A DNA stretch of 64,000 bases from Butyrivibrio sp. (lineage in GTDB: Bacteria; Bacillota; Clostridia; Lachnospirales; Lachnospiraceae): positions 31,317-95,316 of the forward strand of contig SVGB01000012.1 in assembly GCA_015056565.1 (NCBI GenBank), in the 5' to 3' direction. Both the position numbers and the translations under genes were made by a program. Every line of letters begins with the position of its first letter. Within the stretch, counting starts at the first letter, position 1. This document shows positions 42,389 through 50,466 of this stretch, in pieces. The notes under the pieces are model-generated. The model had not been told where the DNA came from. It ran no database searches and saw nothing but the letters and a program-made list of their open reading frames with translations.

Positions 42389-43975
42389 TTAGTAATCAAA
42401 AGACTTTTTTCCCTTCTTGTACGCCTTTGCCCATTTGGAGATCTCTTTTTTCTTGGCATAGTTTCTGGTGTTCTCTTTACCAAGATTCCTGTAGAGCTCA
42501 TACCTCTCAGGGGAAAGGTCTCCCCTTTCAATGGCAGCTTTTACCGCGCATCCAGGTTCAGTCTCATGCCTGCAATTGCTGAATTTGCACATGCACTCCA
42601 ATTCTACTATATCGGCAAATGTATCATCAATACCTTCCTGAGTATTTGCCATGCCTATTTCACGCATTCCTGGGGTATCGATGAAAGTGACGCCCTTTGA
42701 AGATTCCATGAGCCTTCTGATGGTAGTAGTGTGGCGGCCCTTGTCATCACCTTCCCTTATGCTGGAAGTCTTCATGATCTCCTCTCCCATAAGTGAATTT
42801 ATCAGTGTGGATTTTCCAGCGCCTGACGAACCCATGAGGCATATGGTGTTTCCAGGTATCAGATAGTCTTCAAGCTCATCAATACCGATTCCGTAAAGTG
42901 CTGAGATTGCATGAACCTTCACTTTCTCAGACATCTGCTCTACTTCCCTTATGTAGCGCCCTGTGTTGTTGCAAAGGTCTGACTTTGTAAGGATCACCAC
43001 GGGTGTAGAACCGCCCTGAAGAGCGATGCTTACATATCTTGCAATTCGGTTGTAGCTATAGTCTTCATTTAAAGAAGTTACGATGAAGCAGTAGTCAACA
43101 TTTGCAACCATGTACTGCATAACTCCAGTCTTGGCCTGATCCGGTCTTTGGAGGAAGCTACTTCTATCGCATACTGACAGTATCGTTGACTCTCCCTGTC
43201 TGTTATATAAAAATGTCACGTAATCTCCTACAACGGGAAGCTCATCAGCTTCTTTTTCATAAAAACTTCCCTTTAACTTAGCCGGGATCTCCTGTTCCCA
43301 AAACCTTATAGTATAGCTGTTCTTACTTACACTTGAGATCCTTCCGAGCTTCTCTGCATGAAGCCACTGGCAGGACAATTTAAGTGGCTTATAGTATGGG
43401 AACTTTTCTGTGAAATCCTGTATCTCTTTTTCATCCTCGCACTGCTCAAATACCAGAGCCTCATAAAAGAGCCCATGAACATCATTAAAGCTGTCGCTTA
43501 ACGGAAGTGCCATGAAGGCATCTGCATTGCCAAATGCCGGATGATGAATATCAAAGTTATCACAAGTTTTAAAACCATGTTTTGGATAGTACTCAGGCTC
43601 CCCGCAGATCACGATCCCCTTGTAGCCTGATGCCTTTGCAAGAGGGAGAGTCTCTTTTAAAAGAGCTGCTCCTATCCCCATATTGACGCATGTAGGCTCA
43701 ACTGCCAGAGGTCCGAAGGTTAATACCTCATGCTCATGCTCATGATCGTCATCTTTGACTGTTGCCACCGAATAAAAGATTGCTCCAACAATCTTTCCGT
43801 CAAGTTCTGCTACGCGGCTCAACTCCGGAAGATACTCTTTTGCACTGCGAAGCTTATGTACCAGCAGGTGCTCGTTACAGCCAGGGCCGTGAAGGTTCCA
43901 AAAGGCGCGCATTGTCATATGTTCTGTGCCAAAATAATCGTTTGGTGTTTCTTTTCGTATTATTAAATTTTTCAA
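42389..43975 (-). CDS. Fusion of a GNAT N-acetyltransferase with RsgA-type GTPase
   Basis: This 528-aa protein joins an N-terminal GNAT domain (about residues 1-170; motif A in FGPLAVEPTCVNMGIGAALL) to a full RsgA (YjeQ) GTPase. RsgA is a circularly permuted GTPase that helps 30S ribosome maturation. The order seen is OB-fold (about 205-275), G4 TKSD (330-333), G1 GSSGAGKST (382-390), G3 DTPG (433-436), then the zinc motif CX4CXHX5C (C463, C468, H470, C476). All key residues are present. Start codon is TTG at 43975 with AAGGAG nine bases upstream. A leader region with sORF and terminator precedes it. A second, ordinary rsgA probably exists elsewhere. Confidence 0.88.
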   Translation of the reverse strand: MKNLIIRKETPNDYFGTEHMTMRAFWNLHGPGCNEHLLVHKLRSAKEYLPELSRVAELDGKIVGAIFYSVATVKDDDHEHEHEVLTFGPLAVEPTCVNMGIGAALLKETLPLAKASGYKGIVICGEPEYYPKHGFKTCDNFDIHHPAFGNADAFMALPLSDSFNDVHGLFYEALVFEQCEDEKEIQDFTEKFPYYKPLKLSCQWLHAEKLGRISSVSKNSYTIRFWEQEIPAKLKGSFYEKEADELPVVGDYVTFLYNRQGESTILSVCDRSSFLQRPDQAKTGVMQYMVANVDYCFIVTSLNEDYSYNRIARYVSIALQGGSTPVVILTKSDLCNNTGRYIREVEQMSEKVKVHAISALYGIGIDELEDYLIPGNTICLMGSSGAGKSTLINSLMGEEIMKTSSIREGDDKGRHTTTIRRLMESSKGVTFIDTPGMREIGMANTQEGIDDTFADIVELECMCKFSNCRHETEPGCAVKAAIERGDLSPERYELYRNLGKENTRNYAKKKEISKWAKAYKKGKKSFDY

Positions 43976-44139
43976 TGTTTTTGTCTCCTTGATATATCTT
44001 TTTCGTTAGTTATTTGATGTTAGTTGGAATTAGTTATTTTGAAATTCAAGATAGTATGGAGACCTATGTGTTATGGGAAACTGCGAAAACAGCAAAATGA
44101 ATGAACTATTGTTGTAGCGAACAACGCACGATCACAAAT

Positions 44140-44168
44140 AAAAAGCCGTGACAAATATGCCACGGTTA
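44140..44168 (-). terminator. Leader terminator upstream of the GNAT-RsgA gene
   Basis: Read leftward, CCGTGG and TCACGG (44165-44160 and 44151-44146) form a six-pair stem with an 8-base loop, followed by CTTTTTATTT. The left arm can instead pair with upstream bases 44206-44220 (see the attenuator finding). Confidence 0.7.
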
Positions 44169-44220
44169 AAAGCTCTAAATATGTGGTGATCTAATACAGA
44201 TCAAAGAGCAGAAACCGAGG
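44160..44220 (-). promoter_or_regulatory. Antiterminator-type alternative structure overlapping leader ORF
   Basis: Read leftward, CCTCGGTTTCTGCTC (44220-44206) can pair with GAGCTTTTAACCGTGG (44175-44160): GCTC/GAGC, CGGTT/AACCG and CC/GG, with an internal loop and one mismatch. A small hairpin GATCT/AGATC (44188-44202) lies between. This helix excludes the terminator stem. The first strand lies inside the last codons of the leader ORF, so a translating ribosome would cover it. Confidence 0.6.
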
Positions 44221-44266
44221 TCTTCATACTATATTCAGTTACAATCTCTCTTGTTACAATAGCCAT
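44201..44266 (-). CDS. 21-aa leader peptide ORF
   Basis: A 21-codon frame MAIVTREIVTEYSMKTSVSA + L starts at ATG 44266 with AGAGGGA upstream and ends with TGA at 44201. It lies 38 bases past the start expected from a near-consensus promoter, and just before the antiterminator/terminator pair. It contains a short internal repeat (AIVTRE, EIVTEY). I read it as a regulatory leader peptide for the GNAT-RsgA gene rather than an enzyme. Translation is not shown. Confidence 0.55.
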   Translation of the reverse strand: MAIVTREIVTEYSMKTSVSAL

Positions 44267-44310
44267 AAATATGATTCCCTCTCTTTCCGTTAGATTTTTT
44301 TACCTTTGTG

Positions 44311-44339
44311 AGTTTAGCAAATGTTCAATTTAATGTCAA
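44311..44339 (-). promoter_or_regulatory. Promoter of the leader ORF and GNAT-RsgA gene
   Basis: Read leftward: consensus -35 TTGACA (44334-44339), 17-base spacer, -10 TAAACT (44311-44316). It starts just past the stop of the alkyltransferase-like gene. Confidence 0.8.
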
Positions 44340-44343
44340 CTAA

Positions 44344-44670
44344 TTACTTGAGAACAGTCAAATCAGAAATCCCGTAAACTGCCAGATCAACTTTCCCATC
44401 CCTGACTTCTATCCCGTCTTCTCTAAGGAGCCGCGCCTGTACGCCTTCACCAAAGGCGAAGTTAGTGGCCAGTCGCCCTTTTGAATTTACCACTCGAAAA
44501 CACGGAATATGATCAGGGTCAGGATTTTTATGAAGCGCATTTCCGACAACTCTTGCCAGGTTCTTATTCCCCGCCATTTCAGCCACCTGTCCATACGTAG
44601 CCACATGGCCCTTGGGAATTTGCTTTACAACTTCATAGATTCTTTTCGTAGTGGAATCTTCTTTTCTCAT
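44344..44670 (-). CDS. Alkyltransferase-like / MGMT family protein
   Basis: This 108-aa protein is the DNA-binding C-terminal domain of the O6-alkylguanine-DNA alkyltransferase family without the N-terminal domain. Visible features are the tyrosine in HVATYGQVAEMAG and the arginine finger NLARVVGNALHKNP. The active-site motif is PCFRV (56-60): the cysteine is kept but the usual histidine of PCHRV is phenylalanine. Loss of that His should weaken methyl transfer, so it may mainly flag damaged bases, like ATL proteins (which have PWHRV). It is the last gene of the operon, overlapping the GNAT gene by 4 bases. Confidence 0.85.
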   Translation of the reverse strand: MRKEDSTTKRIYEVVKQIPKGHVATYGQVAEMAGNKNLARVVGNALHKNPDPDHIPCFRVVNSKGRLATNFAFGEGVQARLLREDGIEVRDGKVDLAVYGISDLTVLK

Positions 44671-45125
44671 ACCGAAAGTTCCATTTCATCATTCATTTTT
44701 ACAAATCCGTACTTCTCATAAAGAGGCCTTCCCATGTCAGTGGCTTCAAGAGATATGGCTGTGATGCCTCTTTCCTTTGCATCCTGAATGAGAAGATCAA
44801 GGGTCTTAAATGCTATGCCCTTCCTGCGATAGTCAGGGGCTGTGTACATGTTCATGATGTATGCCTTTTCTCCTCTTGAATTGTGATACGTGGGCATGAC
44901 TCTGTAGTAACTCACTCCCCCTGCGCCGATAAATCTGTCATTGTCATATACAAGGTATGCAGTGTGAGTTCCGTCAGCCAGGGCCTTTTTATAATAGTCT
45001 CTCGACTGCCTCTCCACTTCAGACATGTCTGCGTTTTCATCCAGTTTATTGGCAGCTCTAAGGACTATGATCCTTGTCCTTACAAGCTCTTCAAGGTCCT
45101 TTATTGTAGCTTTTCTGTAATCCAT
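44667..45125 (-). CDS. GNAT family N-acetyltransferase
   Basis: This 152-aa acetyltransferase has the acetyl-CoA motif A in MYTAPDYRRKGIAFKTLDLL (RRKGIA) and the C-terminal PLYEKYGFVKMNDEMELSV. The substrate is unknown. It overlaps both neighbours (4 bases downstream, 25 bases upstream), so it is translated as part of the seven-gene operon. Confidence 0.87.
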   Translation of the reverse strand: MDYRKATIKDLEELVRTRIIVLRAANKLDENADMSEVERQSRDYYKKALADGTHTAYLVYDNDRFIGAGGVSYYRVMPTYHNSRGEKAYIMNMYTAPDYRRKGIAFKTLDLLIQDAKERGITAISLEATDMGRPLYEKYGFVKMNDEMELSV

Positions 45126-45592
45126 TTTTCTGCCTCTTTTCTGGTATGGAATGTGATCAGGTTTTTATCAGGGTATTTGGAAAAGAGCTCTCGTAGTAGC
45201 GGCTTATTCTCTGTCTCATAGTTTTTTACCAGTTCCACAAGCTCCGGATCCAGTGTATCTTCTGTCCATGGCATATCAGGGCGATCCTGCCCCACTCTTC
45301 CTGTAATACCTTCCATACAAACCTTCTGCCCATAATCCAGGAAAAAGATCGTATCGCAGGCTGCAATTCTCTTTTCATAAGTTCTGCTGTAGTCTCCGTC
45401 AATGATCCATGTATCTCTGCTTACAAGTTCTGAAAGTTTCTCGTCAAACTCATCTCTTGAAATATGGGTCCTGTCTGCCTTCCACCAAATGTTATCCAGA
45501 TGATAAAGCGGAAGTTTTGTCCTCTCATGAAGTTTTATTGAGAAGGTGCTCTTGCCACTTCCCGAGCACCCAAGAACAAGTATTTTTTTCAT
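45101..45592 (-). CDS. P-loop adenylate-kinase-like (topology modulation-type) protein
   Basis: This 163-aa nucleotide-binding protein has Walker A GCSGSGKST at residues 8-16. The segments LPLYHLDNIWW and WIIDGDYSRT match the adenylate kinase-related FlaR / 'DNA topology modulation' group. It likely phosphorylates an unknown small molecule. The 3' end overlaps the following GNAT gene by 25 bases in another frame. Confidence 0.82.
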   Translation of the reverse strand: MKKILVLGCSGSGKSTFSIKLHERTKLPLYHLDNIWWKADRTHISRDEFDEKLSELVSRDTWIIDGDYSRTYEKRIAACDTIFFLDYGQKVCMEGITGRVGQDRPDMPWTEDTLDPELVELVKNYETENKPLLRELFSKYPDKNLITFHTRKEAEKWITEKLQ

Positions 45593-45667
45593 GTCATCAA
45601 ATTTCCCTGTTAATGAACTCTCCCGCTTTTTTCACTATTCTCTACTTTTCTTATTTCCATAGTTGTT

Positions 45668-46177
45668 TTATATCTCCTTTAGTAGTCTCAGTACTCTGAG
45701 ATCCCTTTTTATCATGACCTCGTCAAAAAAGACGTCGCTAGAATAGACGGCATTGGCCTCAATCGCTGTGTCTAGTTCTACGATGCGCAGCACAAACTCC
45801 GCATCGCTCTCGTAATCATCAAGCTCCTGCTCTACCAGCTCGTCTTCTACATCGCAGAAGTAATAAAAGTTCTCCTGTTCAAATATAGTATCCTCGCCTC
45901 GATCACTCTTTTGCCTTCGAAGGACACTTCCGAATTCCCTGATACTCTCAGGGATCACGACCATTCCGACTTCCTCTCTGACTTCGCGGATCAGAGCCTG
46001 TCTTTTGTCCTCATCATCGTGTATTCCTCCTCCAGGAAATTTATAGTACTTCTCCTTTTGGCTATACACCAACGCGATCTTATCACCCTTTCTGATGATA
46101 GCTCTGGCTGAGGGTCTTCGAAATACGTTGCCAGATTCTTTATAGTCTTTAAGATCAATTTCAAATAGTCTTTTCAT
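45668..46177 (-). CDS. Nudix hydrolase
   Basis: This 169-aa hydrolase has the Nudix box GGGIHDDEDKRQALIREVRE then EVGM (GX5EX7REUXEEXGU). The family cleaves nucleoside diphosphates linked to another group; no specificity can be read. I start at the ATG 46177 with GAGGA upstream; a GTG at 46189 overlaps the methylase stop but has poorer context. Confidence 0.87.
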   Translation of the reverse strand: MKRLFEIDLKDYKESGNVFRRPSARAIIRKGDKIALVYSQKEKYYKFPGGGIHDDEDKRQALIREVREEVGMVVIPESIREFGSVLRRQKSDRGEDTIFEQENFYYFCDVEDELVEQELDDYESDAEFVLRIVELDTAIEANAVYSSDVFFDEVMIKRDLRVLRLLKEI

Positions 46178-46185
46178 TATGATCC

Positions 46186-46926
46186 TCACCGTTTTCCTGC
46201 CTTAATGACCAGAAAGTCCGGCTTGTGGAAAAGATCTTTATGCTCCGGAAATTTCTTAAGAAGCTCTTCATCAGGCAGAGGCTCTACCATTTTCTCTATG
46301 GTAAACCCGGATTCCACCAGGGTATTCACTATGGTTGAAAACATTCTGTGGTACTTCTTGATGCCATCTACAAACCAGGTACTCTCGTTTTCCGTCTCGA
46401 TACCATAGTTCTTCATATTGACATGTATCTTTTCACCGCTCTCATCTCTAGTCCAGCGATCGCCTGTGCTGTGGCAGGTGTTAAAGGGATGTTCCTGAGA
46501 GAAGATGAATTCTCCTCCGGGAGTTAGGAGGTTATTGACGTTCTTAATTACGCCTTCGAAATCCTCAACATAGTGAAGAGCCAGCGAACTTATGACTACG
46601 TCAAACTTCTCCGTGATCCGGTCAATGTCCTCGATTGGCATAAGGAGATATTCAATCTTCGGATCACCGTTTTCGGTCTTTGCAACTTCCAGCATCTTCT
46701 CCGAAATATCGATCCCCACAACCCTTTTTGCACCTTTTTTTACAAAAGAGACGCAGTGCTCGCCATATCCGCATCCCAGGTCGAGAACTCTTTTCCCTGT
46801 CAAATCCGGTAAAAGAGAAAACAGCGTGGGGATTTCAAAAAGGTCATTGGCATTTGATTCCTTTTCTCTTATTTTCTTGTAGCCCTCAAAGAATGTTTCG
46901 TTATCAAATATGTTCTGTTTAGGCAT
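46186..46926 (-). CDS. Class I SAM-dependent methyltransferase
   Basis: This 246-aa methylase has motif I VLDLGCGYGEHCVSFVKKGA (about 51-70), motif II VVGIDISEKMLEVA and a motif IV-like FDVVISSLALHYVEDFEGVI. It resembles the UbiE/bioC-like small-molecule methylases. Substrate unknown. The start overlaps the 3' end of the upstream GNAT gene by 8 bases. Confidence 0.88.
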   Translation of the reverse strand: MPKQNIFDNETFFEGYKKIREKESNANDLFEIPTLFSLLPDLTGKRVLDLGCGYGEHCVSFVKKGAKRVVGIDISEKMLEVAKTENGDPKIEYLLMPIEDIDRITEKFDVVISSLALHYVEDFEGVIKNVNNLLTPGGEFIFSQEHPFNTCHSTGDRWTRDESGEKIHVNMKNYGIETENESTWFVDGIKKYHRMFSTIVNTLVESGFTIEKMVEPLPDEELLKKFPEHKDLFHKPDFLVIKAGKR

Positions 46927-47437
46927 TTAATTCTCCCATTTTCCTGATCCTCATAAAATAGTGCCCTTCATCTTCCCCTGCTCTATATGCACCATTGTTT
47001 ATCATGACTTTCTGCGAAGCAATATTATCTTTGTTTACTCTAAGATAGATCTCATCCTCAGGAACAATTTCTTTTGCAATCTGAACTGTAAGTCTAAGGC
47101 CTTCTGTTCCGTAGCCCTTGCCACGACAATCCTTCAAAATGCTGTAGCCTATGTGCCCTGCCCCTTCCCTAAGAGCATCTGTCAGATGGTGTCTGATCCT
47201 GAACTCGCCAACAAGGCGACCTTCATCCCAGAGATAATAATATGTCTCTGGCACGAACCAGTCCGGCATATTTACAGGATGCTCATAGGATATTAGCGTT
47301 GGAAGCACGTCATTTTTATACTCTTCAAAACTCACTCCATGATATGGATTAGTAAGCCCGTTCTCGTCCTCAGGAAGCGCAGTTGTATACTCCCACTGAG
47401 CCTTTTCGTCCTGCACATTTATTTTTCTAAGTTCCAT
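46919..47437 (-). CDS. GNAT family N-acetyltransferase
   Basis: This 172-aa protein is a GNAT of the ribosomal-protein-acetylase-like type. It shows DEGRLVGEFRIRHHLTDAL, the acetyl-CoA loop DCRGKGYGTEGLRLTVQIAK and the C-terminal NKDNIASQKVMINNGAYRAG. I start at 47437 because GGGGAG lies eight bases upstream; a GTG at 47452 is less likely. Substrate unknown. Confidence 0.87.
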   Translation of the reverse strand: MELRKINVQDEKAQWEYTTALPEDENGLTNPYHGVSFEEYKNDVLPTLISYEHPVNMPDWFVPETYYYLWDEGRLVGEFRIRHHLTDALREGAGHIGYSILKDCRGKGYGTEGLRLTVQIAKEIVPEDEIYLRVNKDNIASQKVMINNGAYRAGEDEGHYFMRIRKMGELNA

Positions 47438-47459
47438 TTTTGGTCTCCCCACTTAAGTA

Positions 47460-47942
47460 TCACAGTGCCTTTTCGTAGCATAAGAAATCCTGGTCATACA
47501 TGAAGCAGTCCCCAACCACGTTAAAGCCAAAGGCTGCATAGCACTTTATAGCCTTTACATTATATTTGTTTACAAGAAAATGAGTGCTCTTATATCCTCG
47601 CTCTTTTAAGGCTTTCAAGCCGTGCTCCATCATCTGCCTGCCTATTCCCCTGCTCTGCATAGTAGGATCCACCGCAACTCTCGCCAGCTCTCCTCCCGGG
47701 AAAAGATCCCTGTTCCAGCAGTCAAGCTTGTCCACATCCTCATCTTCTTCAAGCGAAATTGCAGCGATAACTTTGCCATTTTCTTTCATCACATACAAAG
47801 CATCTCTGGAAAGATCAAAACTTATTGTCTCATCTGATGGATAATCCTCATCCCAGGCGCAGTACTGCCTTCCCTTCTGAGCCTTGTAAAGCTCAAGGAT
47901 CTGGCTTCTGTCTTTTTCTGTTGCAAGTTCAATTATGCCCAT
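47460..47942 (-). CDS. GNAT family N-acetyltransferase (first gene of the operon)
   Basis: This 160-aa acetyltransferase has motif A ELARVAVDPTMQSRGIGRQM and a C-terminal KAIKCYAAFGFNVVGDCF. It is preceded by a promoter at 48031-48059 and a leader hairpin at 47989-48018. Six more leftward genes follow with gaps of 75 bases at most or overlaps. Substrate unknown. Confidence 0.87.
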   Translation of the reverse strand: MGIIELATEKDRSQILELYKAQKGRQYCAWDEDYPSDETISFDLSRDALYVMKENGKVIAAISLEEDEDVDKLDCWNRDLFPGGELARVAVDPTMQSRGIGRQMMEHGLKALKERGYKSTHFLVNKYNVKAIKCYAAFGFNVVGDCFMYDQDFLCYEKAL

Positions 47943-47988
47943 AGCTTAGCCTTTCTATTTGAGTCCCGGAGACTTAATTGTTTAAAAG

Positions 47989-48018
47989 AAAAGTCTATCC
48001 TGCATACGCAAAATAGAC
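47989..48018 (-). promoter_or_regulatory. Leader hairpin of the acetyltransferase operon, possible attenuator
   Basis: AAAAGTCTAT (47989-47998 region) and its complement ATAGACTTTT (48011-48020 region) form a 10-bp stem that leads into TTTTCTTTT when read leftward. It sits at the very start of the leader transcript, between promoter and first gene. It looks like an intrinsic terminator, so some control over read-through is possible. Confidence 0.55.
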
Positions 48019-48030
48019 TTTTGTTTTTTC

Positions 48031-48059
48031 ATCTTAACACCGACAAAATGCTGTTGCAA
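48031..48059 (-). promoter_or_regulatory. Promoter of the acetyltransferase operon
   Basis: Read leftward: -35 TTGCAA (48054-48059), 17-base spacer, -10 TAAGAT (48031-48036). Confidence 0.6.
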
Positions 48060-48185
48060 CGTGTTATTTGCATTTCACCTTTCAAAAATTGCAACTCACC
48101 GCCATTTTGCTTTTTTCTTGAAAAAAATAGGTTAATATCTGTTTTAGATACAGGTCAAGCTAGTTAAAAAGAAAGAGAGAGAGAC

Positions 48186-49106
48186 ATGAAAAAAACAATT
48201 GAAGTTAATAATCTTGTTAAACAATACGGCACTGCAACAGCAGTAAATAACATCTCTTTTGAAGTTGAGCAGGGATCTCTTTTCGCATTCCTTGGAGAAA
48301 ACGGAGCCGGCAAATCAACAACCATAAATATGCTGAGCACGATCCTTCCTAAGACTTCAGGTAACGTCAGGGTAATGGGACATGAACTTGGTAAAGAGGA
48401 TGATGCCATAAGAAAATCTATTGGGATAGTTTTTCAGAATTCGGTATTGGATGGGAATCTGACAGTTAAACAGAATCTCTTTACAAGAGGTGCGTATTAC
48501 GGATACAGCAAAAAAGAAATAATGGAGAGGCTTTCGCTTCTTTGGGACGAATTTAATCTGGAAGCAATCTGGAATAAGCGATACGAGAATCTTTCCGGTG
48601 GACAGCGAAGACGAATAGATATTGCAAGGGCTCTGATCCACAAACCAGACATCCTGTTTCTGGATGAGCCCACCACAGGCCTTGACCCCATGTCCCGCAA
48701 GATGGTGTGGGATTACATCAATCACTTAAGAAAAAACGAGAACCTGACAATCTTCCTGACAACGCATTACATGGAAGAAACCGCAGAAGCTGACAACGTG
48801 GTGATCATGGACAAAGGAACCATTATTGCTGAAGGCTCACCTGCTGAATTAAAGAGCAGGTATACCGGCAAAAAACTCATCTGGTATACAGAGAGGAACG
48901 ATGAAAATAACAAGATCATCGAAGCATCCAGTGCTCCAGGTTTTAGCTACGAGGCTGATCACTACAATATTCTTATGGATGAAGGGATCATGGAATTTAT
49001 CTGGAAAAACAAAGATTTCATCAAGGATTTTGAAATTATAAAAGGAACAATGGACGATGTATTTTTAACACTTACAGGAAAGGAAATGGTAGAGTGCAAT
49101 GGCTAA
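48186..49106 (+). CDS. ABC exporter ATP-binding protein
   Basis: This 306-aa ATPase of the drug/antibiotic exporter type has Walker A GENGAGKST (about 37-45), signature LSGGQRRRIDIARALIHKPD and Walker B ILFLDEPTTGLDP. The C-terminal about 80 residues are an extension seen in DrrA/NatA-like proteins. It forms an exporter with the next gene, which it overlaps by 8 bases. It lies divergent from the acetyltransferase operon. Confidence 0.92.
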   Translation: MKKTIEVNNLVKQYGTATAVNNISFEVEQGSLFAFLGENGAGKSTTINMLSTILPKTSGNVRVMGHELGKEDDAIRKSIGIVFQNSVLDGNLTVKQNLFTRGAYYGYSKKEIMERLSLLWDEFNLEAIWNKRYENLSGGQRRRIDIARALIHKPDILFLDEPTTGLDPMSRKMVWDYINHLRKNENLTIFLTTHYMEETAEADNVVIMDKGTIIAEGSPAELKSRYTGKKLIWYTERNDENNKIIEASSAPGFSYEADHYNILMDEGIMEFIWKNKDFIKDFEIIKGTMDDVFLTLTGKEMVECNG

Positions 49107-50019
49107 ATTAAGAGGACTTATAGGACTTACAAAGAGAAACATACTGGTATATTTAAATGATAAGGGATCGATCTTTTTCTCAATGCTCACACCACTTATC
49201 ATTCTTATTCTTTATCTTTTATTTTTAAAGAGCACCTTTTTATCATCACTTGAACATGCTGCAACTGGCCTTGAGGGCCTGATCCTGGCAGGTGACATGG
49301 ACCAGTTTGTCAATGGTATCCTGCTTACAGGAATCATCAGCGCAGCTCTTATCACAATTCCCTACAATGCCCTCGAAACAATAGTCAGGGACAGGGAAGA
49401 CAGAGTTTATTTTGATATGATATCAACCCCTGTAAAAAGAGCTGAGATCATCCTCTCATATTTCCTTGCAGCAGTAATTTGCGCTTTCCTACAGACCTTG
49501 GTTGTTCTGTTTTGCGGAATAGGAGTGCTTCTTTTGAACGGATCAATGTACTTTGAAATTTCGGATATTATGTGCCTTGTAGGAGTGATCTTCCTTGGTA
49601 CTATCTCATCCACAGCAATCTTTACCCTTATAATGATGTTTTTCAAAAAAATGGGCACCTGCAGCGCTTTTATGGGAATCATTTCTGCAGTATCTGGCTT
49701 TATAGTTGGCGCATACCTTCCACTATCTGAGTTTAGCAGGACCATACAGAATGTATGTAACCTTATCCCAGCTACAGGGATCACTGTACTTATCAGGAAT
49801 TTCCTGACCGGTAGAGTTTTGGATCACATGGATGAAAGCATAGGCGGAGTAGACGGCGGTGCCTTCTATAATGCCATGAGAGAGACATTTTCTTTTAACA
49901 CACAGGTAGGATCATCAACTTGGTCATTGAATCAGACCTGCATATATATAATAATGGTTTCAGTGGCATTTATTGTAGCTACAAGGATCATCTATCCACG
50001 AGTGTATAACAAAATGTAA
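49099..50019 (+). CDS. ABC-2 type exporter permease
   Basis: This 306-aa permease has six membrane helices in the ABC-2 pattern, with a large extracellular loop after the first helix (about 40-70) and another near 245-270. The NVCNLIPATGITVLIRNFLT segment near residue 220 is typical. The cargo is unknown; multidrug or lipid-type substrates are typical for the family. Confidence 0.9.
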   Translation: MAKLRGLIGLTKRNILVYLNDKGSIFFSMLTPLIILILYLLFLKSTFLSSLEHAATGLEGLILAGDMDQFVNGILLTGIISAALITIPYNALETIVRDREDRVYFDMISTPVKRAEIILSYFLAAVICAFLQTLVVLFCGIGVLLLNGSMYFEISDIMCLVGVIFLGTISSTAIFTLIMMFFKKMGTCSAFMGIISAVSGFIVGAYLPLSEFSRTIQNVCNLIPATGITVLIRNFLTGRVLDHMDESIGGVDGGAFYNAMRETFSFNTQVGSSTWSLNQTCIYIIMVSVAFIVATRIIYPRVYNKM

Positions 50020-50031
50020 AGGGGAAAAGCC

Positions 50032-50466
50032 TTGAAGGTAACGTTTAATAAGATTTCACAGGGTGAAAGTGAATACGCAGTTGTAAATGCCTATGGGCGC
50101 ACGACAGCCATAGACACTGCAATTGGACTTCTTGAAAACGGGGAGCAGATCATTATGGGCTATAAGGACGGCGAGAGTATTCCATGCCCTATTTCCAAGA
50201 TTTATTACGTAGAGACGGTAGATGACAAATGTTTTGCTTATACCAAGGATGACTGCATAGAGCTGCGAAGTCGCCTCTACGAGATAGAAAGTGCCCTGGA
50301 TTTCAGGTTCTTTAGGTGTTCTAAATCCATGCTCTGCAATATCAGAAAGATAAAGAGTGTAAAAGCGGAGACCAATGCCAGGATGAAAGCAGTTCTTTTA
50401 AATGGTGAGACTATTCTTATTACCAGAAGTTATGTAAAAGAAATGAAAAAGAGGTTAGGACTATGA
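50032..50466 (+). CDS. LytTR DNA-binding domain protein
   Basis: This 144-aa transcription factor has a LytTR domain in its C-terminal about 95 residues (IYYVETVDDKCFAYTKDD, FFRCSKSMLCNIRKIKSVKA, LITRSYVKEMKKRL) and no receiver domain. Start is TTG at 50032 with AAAGGGG upstream. With the DUF3021 gene (4-base overlap) it forms the known LytTR/DUF3021 regulatory pair, and the pair likely controls the upstream exporter genes. Confidence 0.87.
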   Translation: MKVTFNKISQGESEYAVVNAYGRTTAIDTAIGLLENGEQIIMGYKDGESIPCPISKIYYVETVDDKCFAYTKDDCIELRSRLYEIESALDFRFFRCSKSMLCNIRKIKSVKAETNARMKAVLLNGETILITRSYVKEMKKRLGL

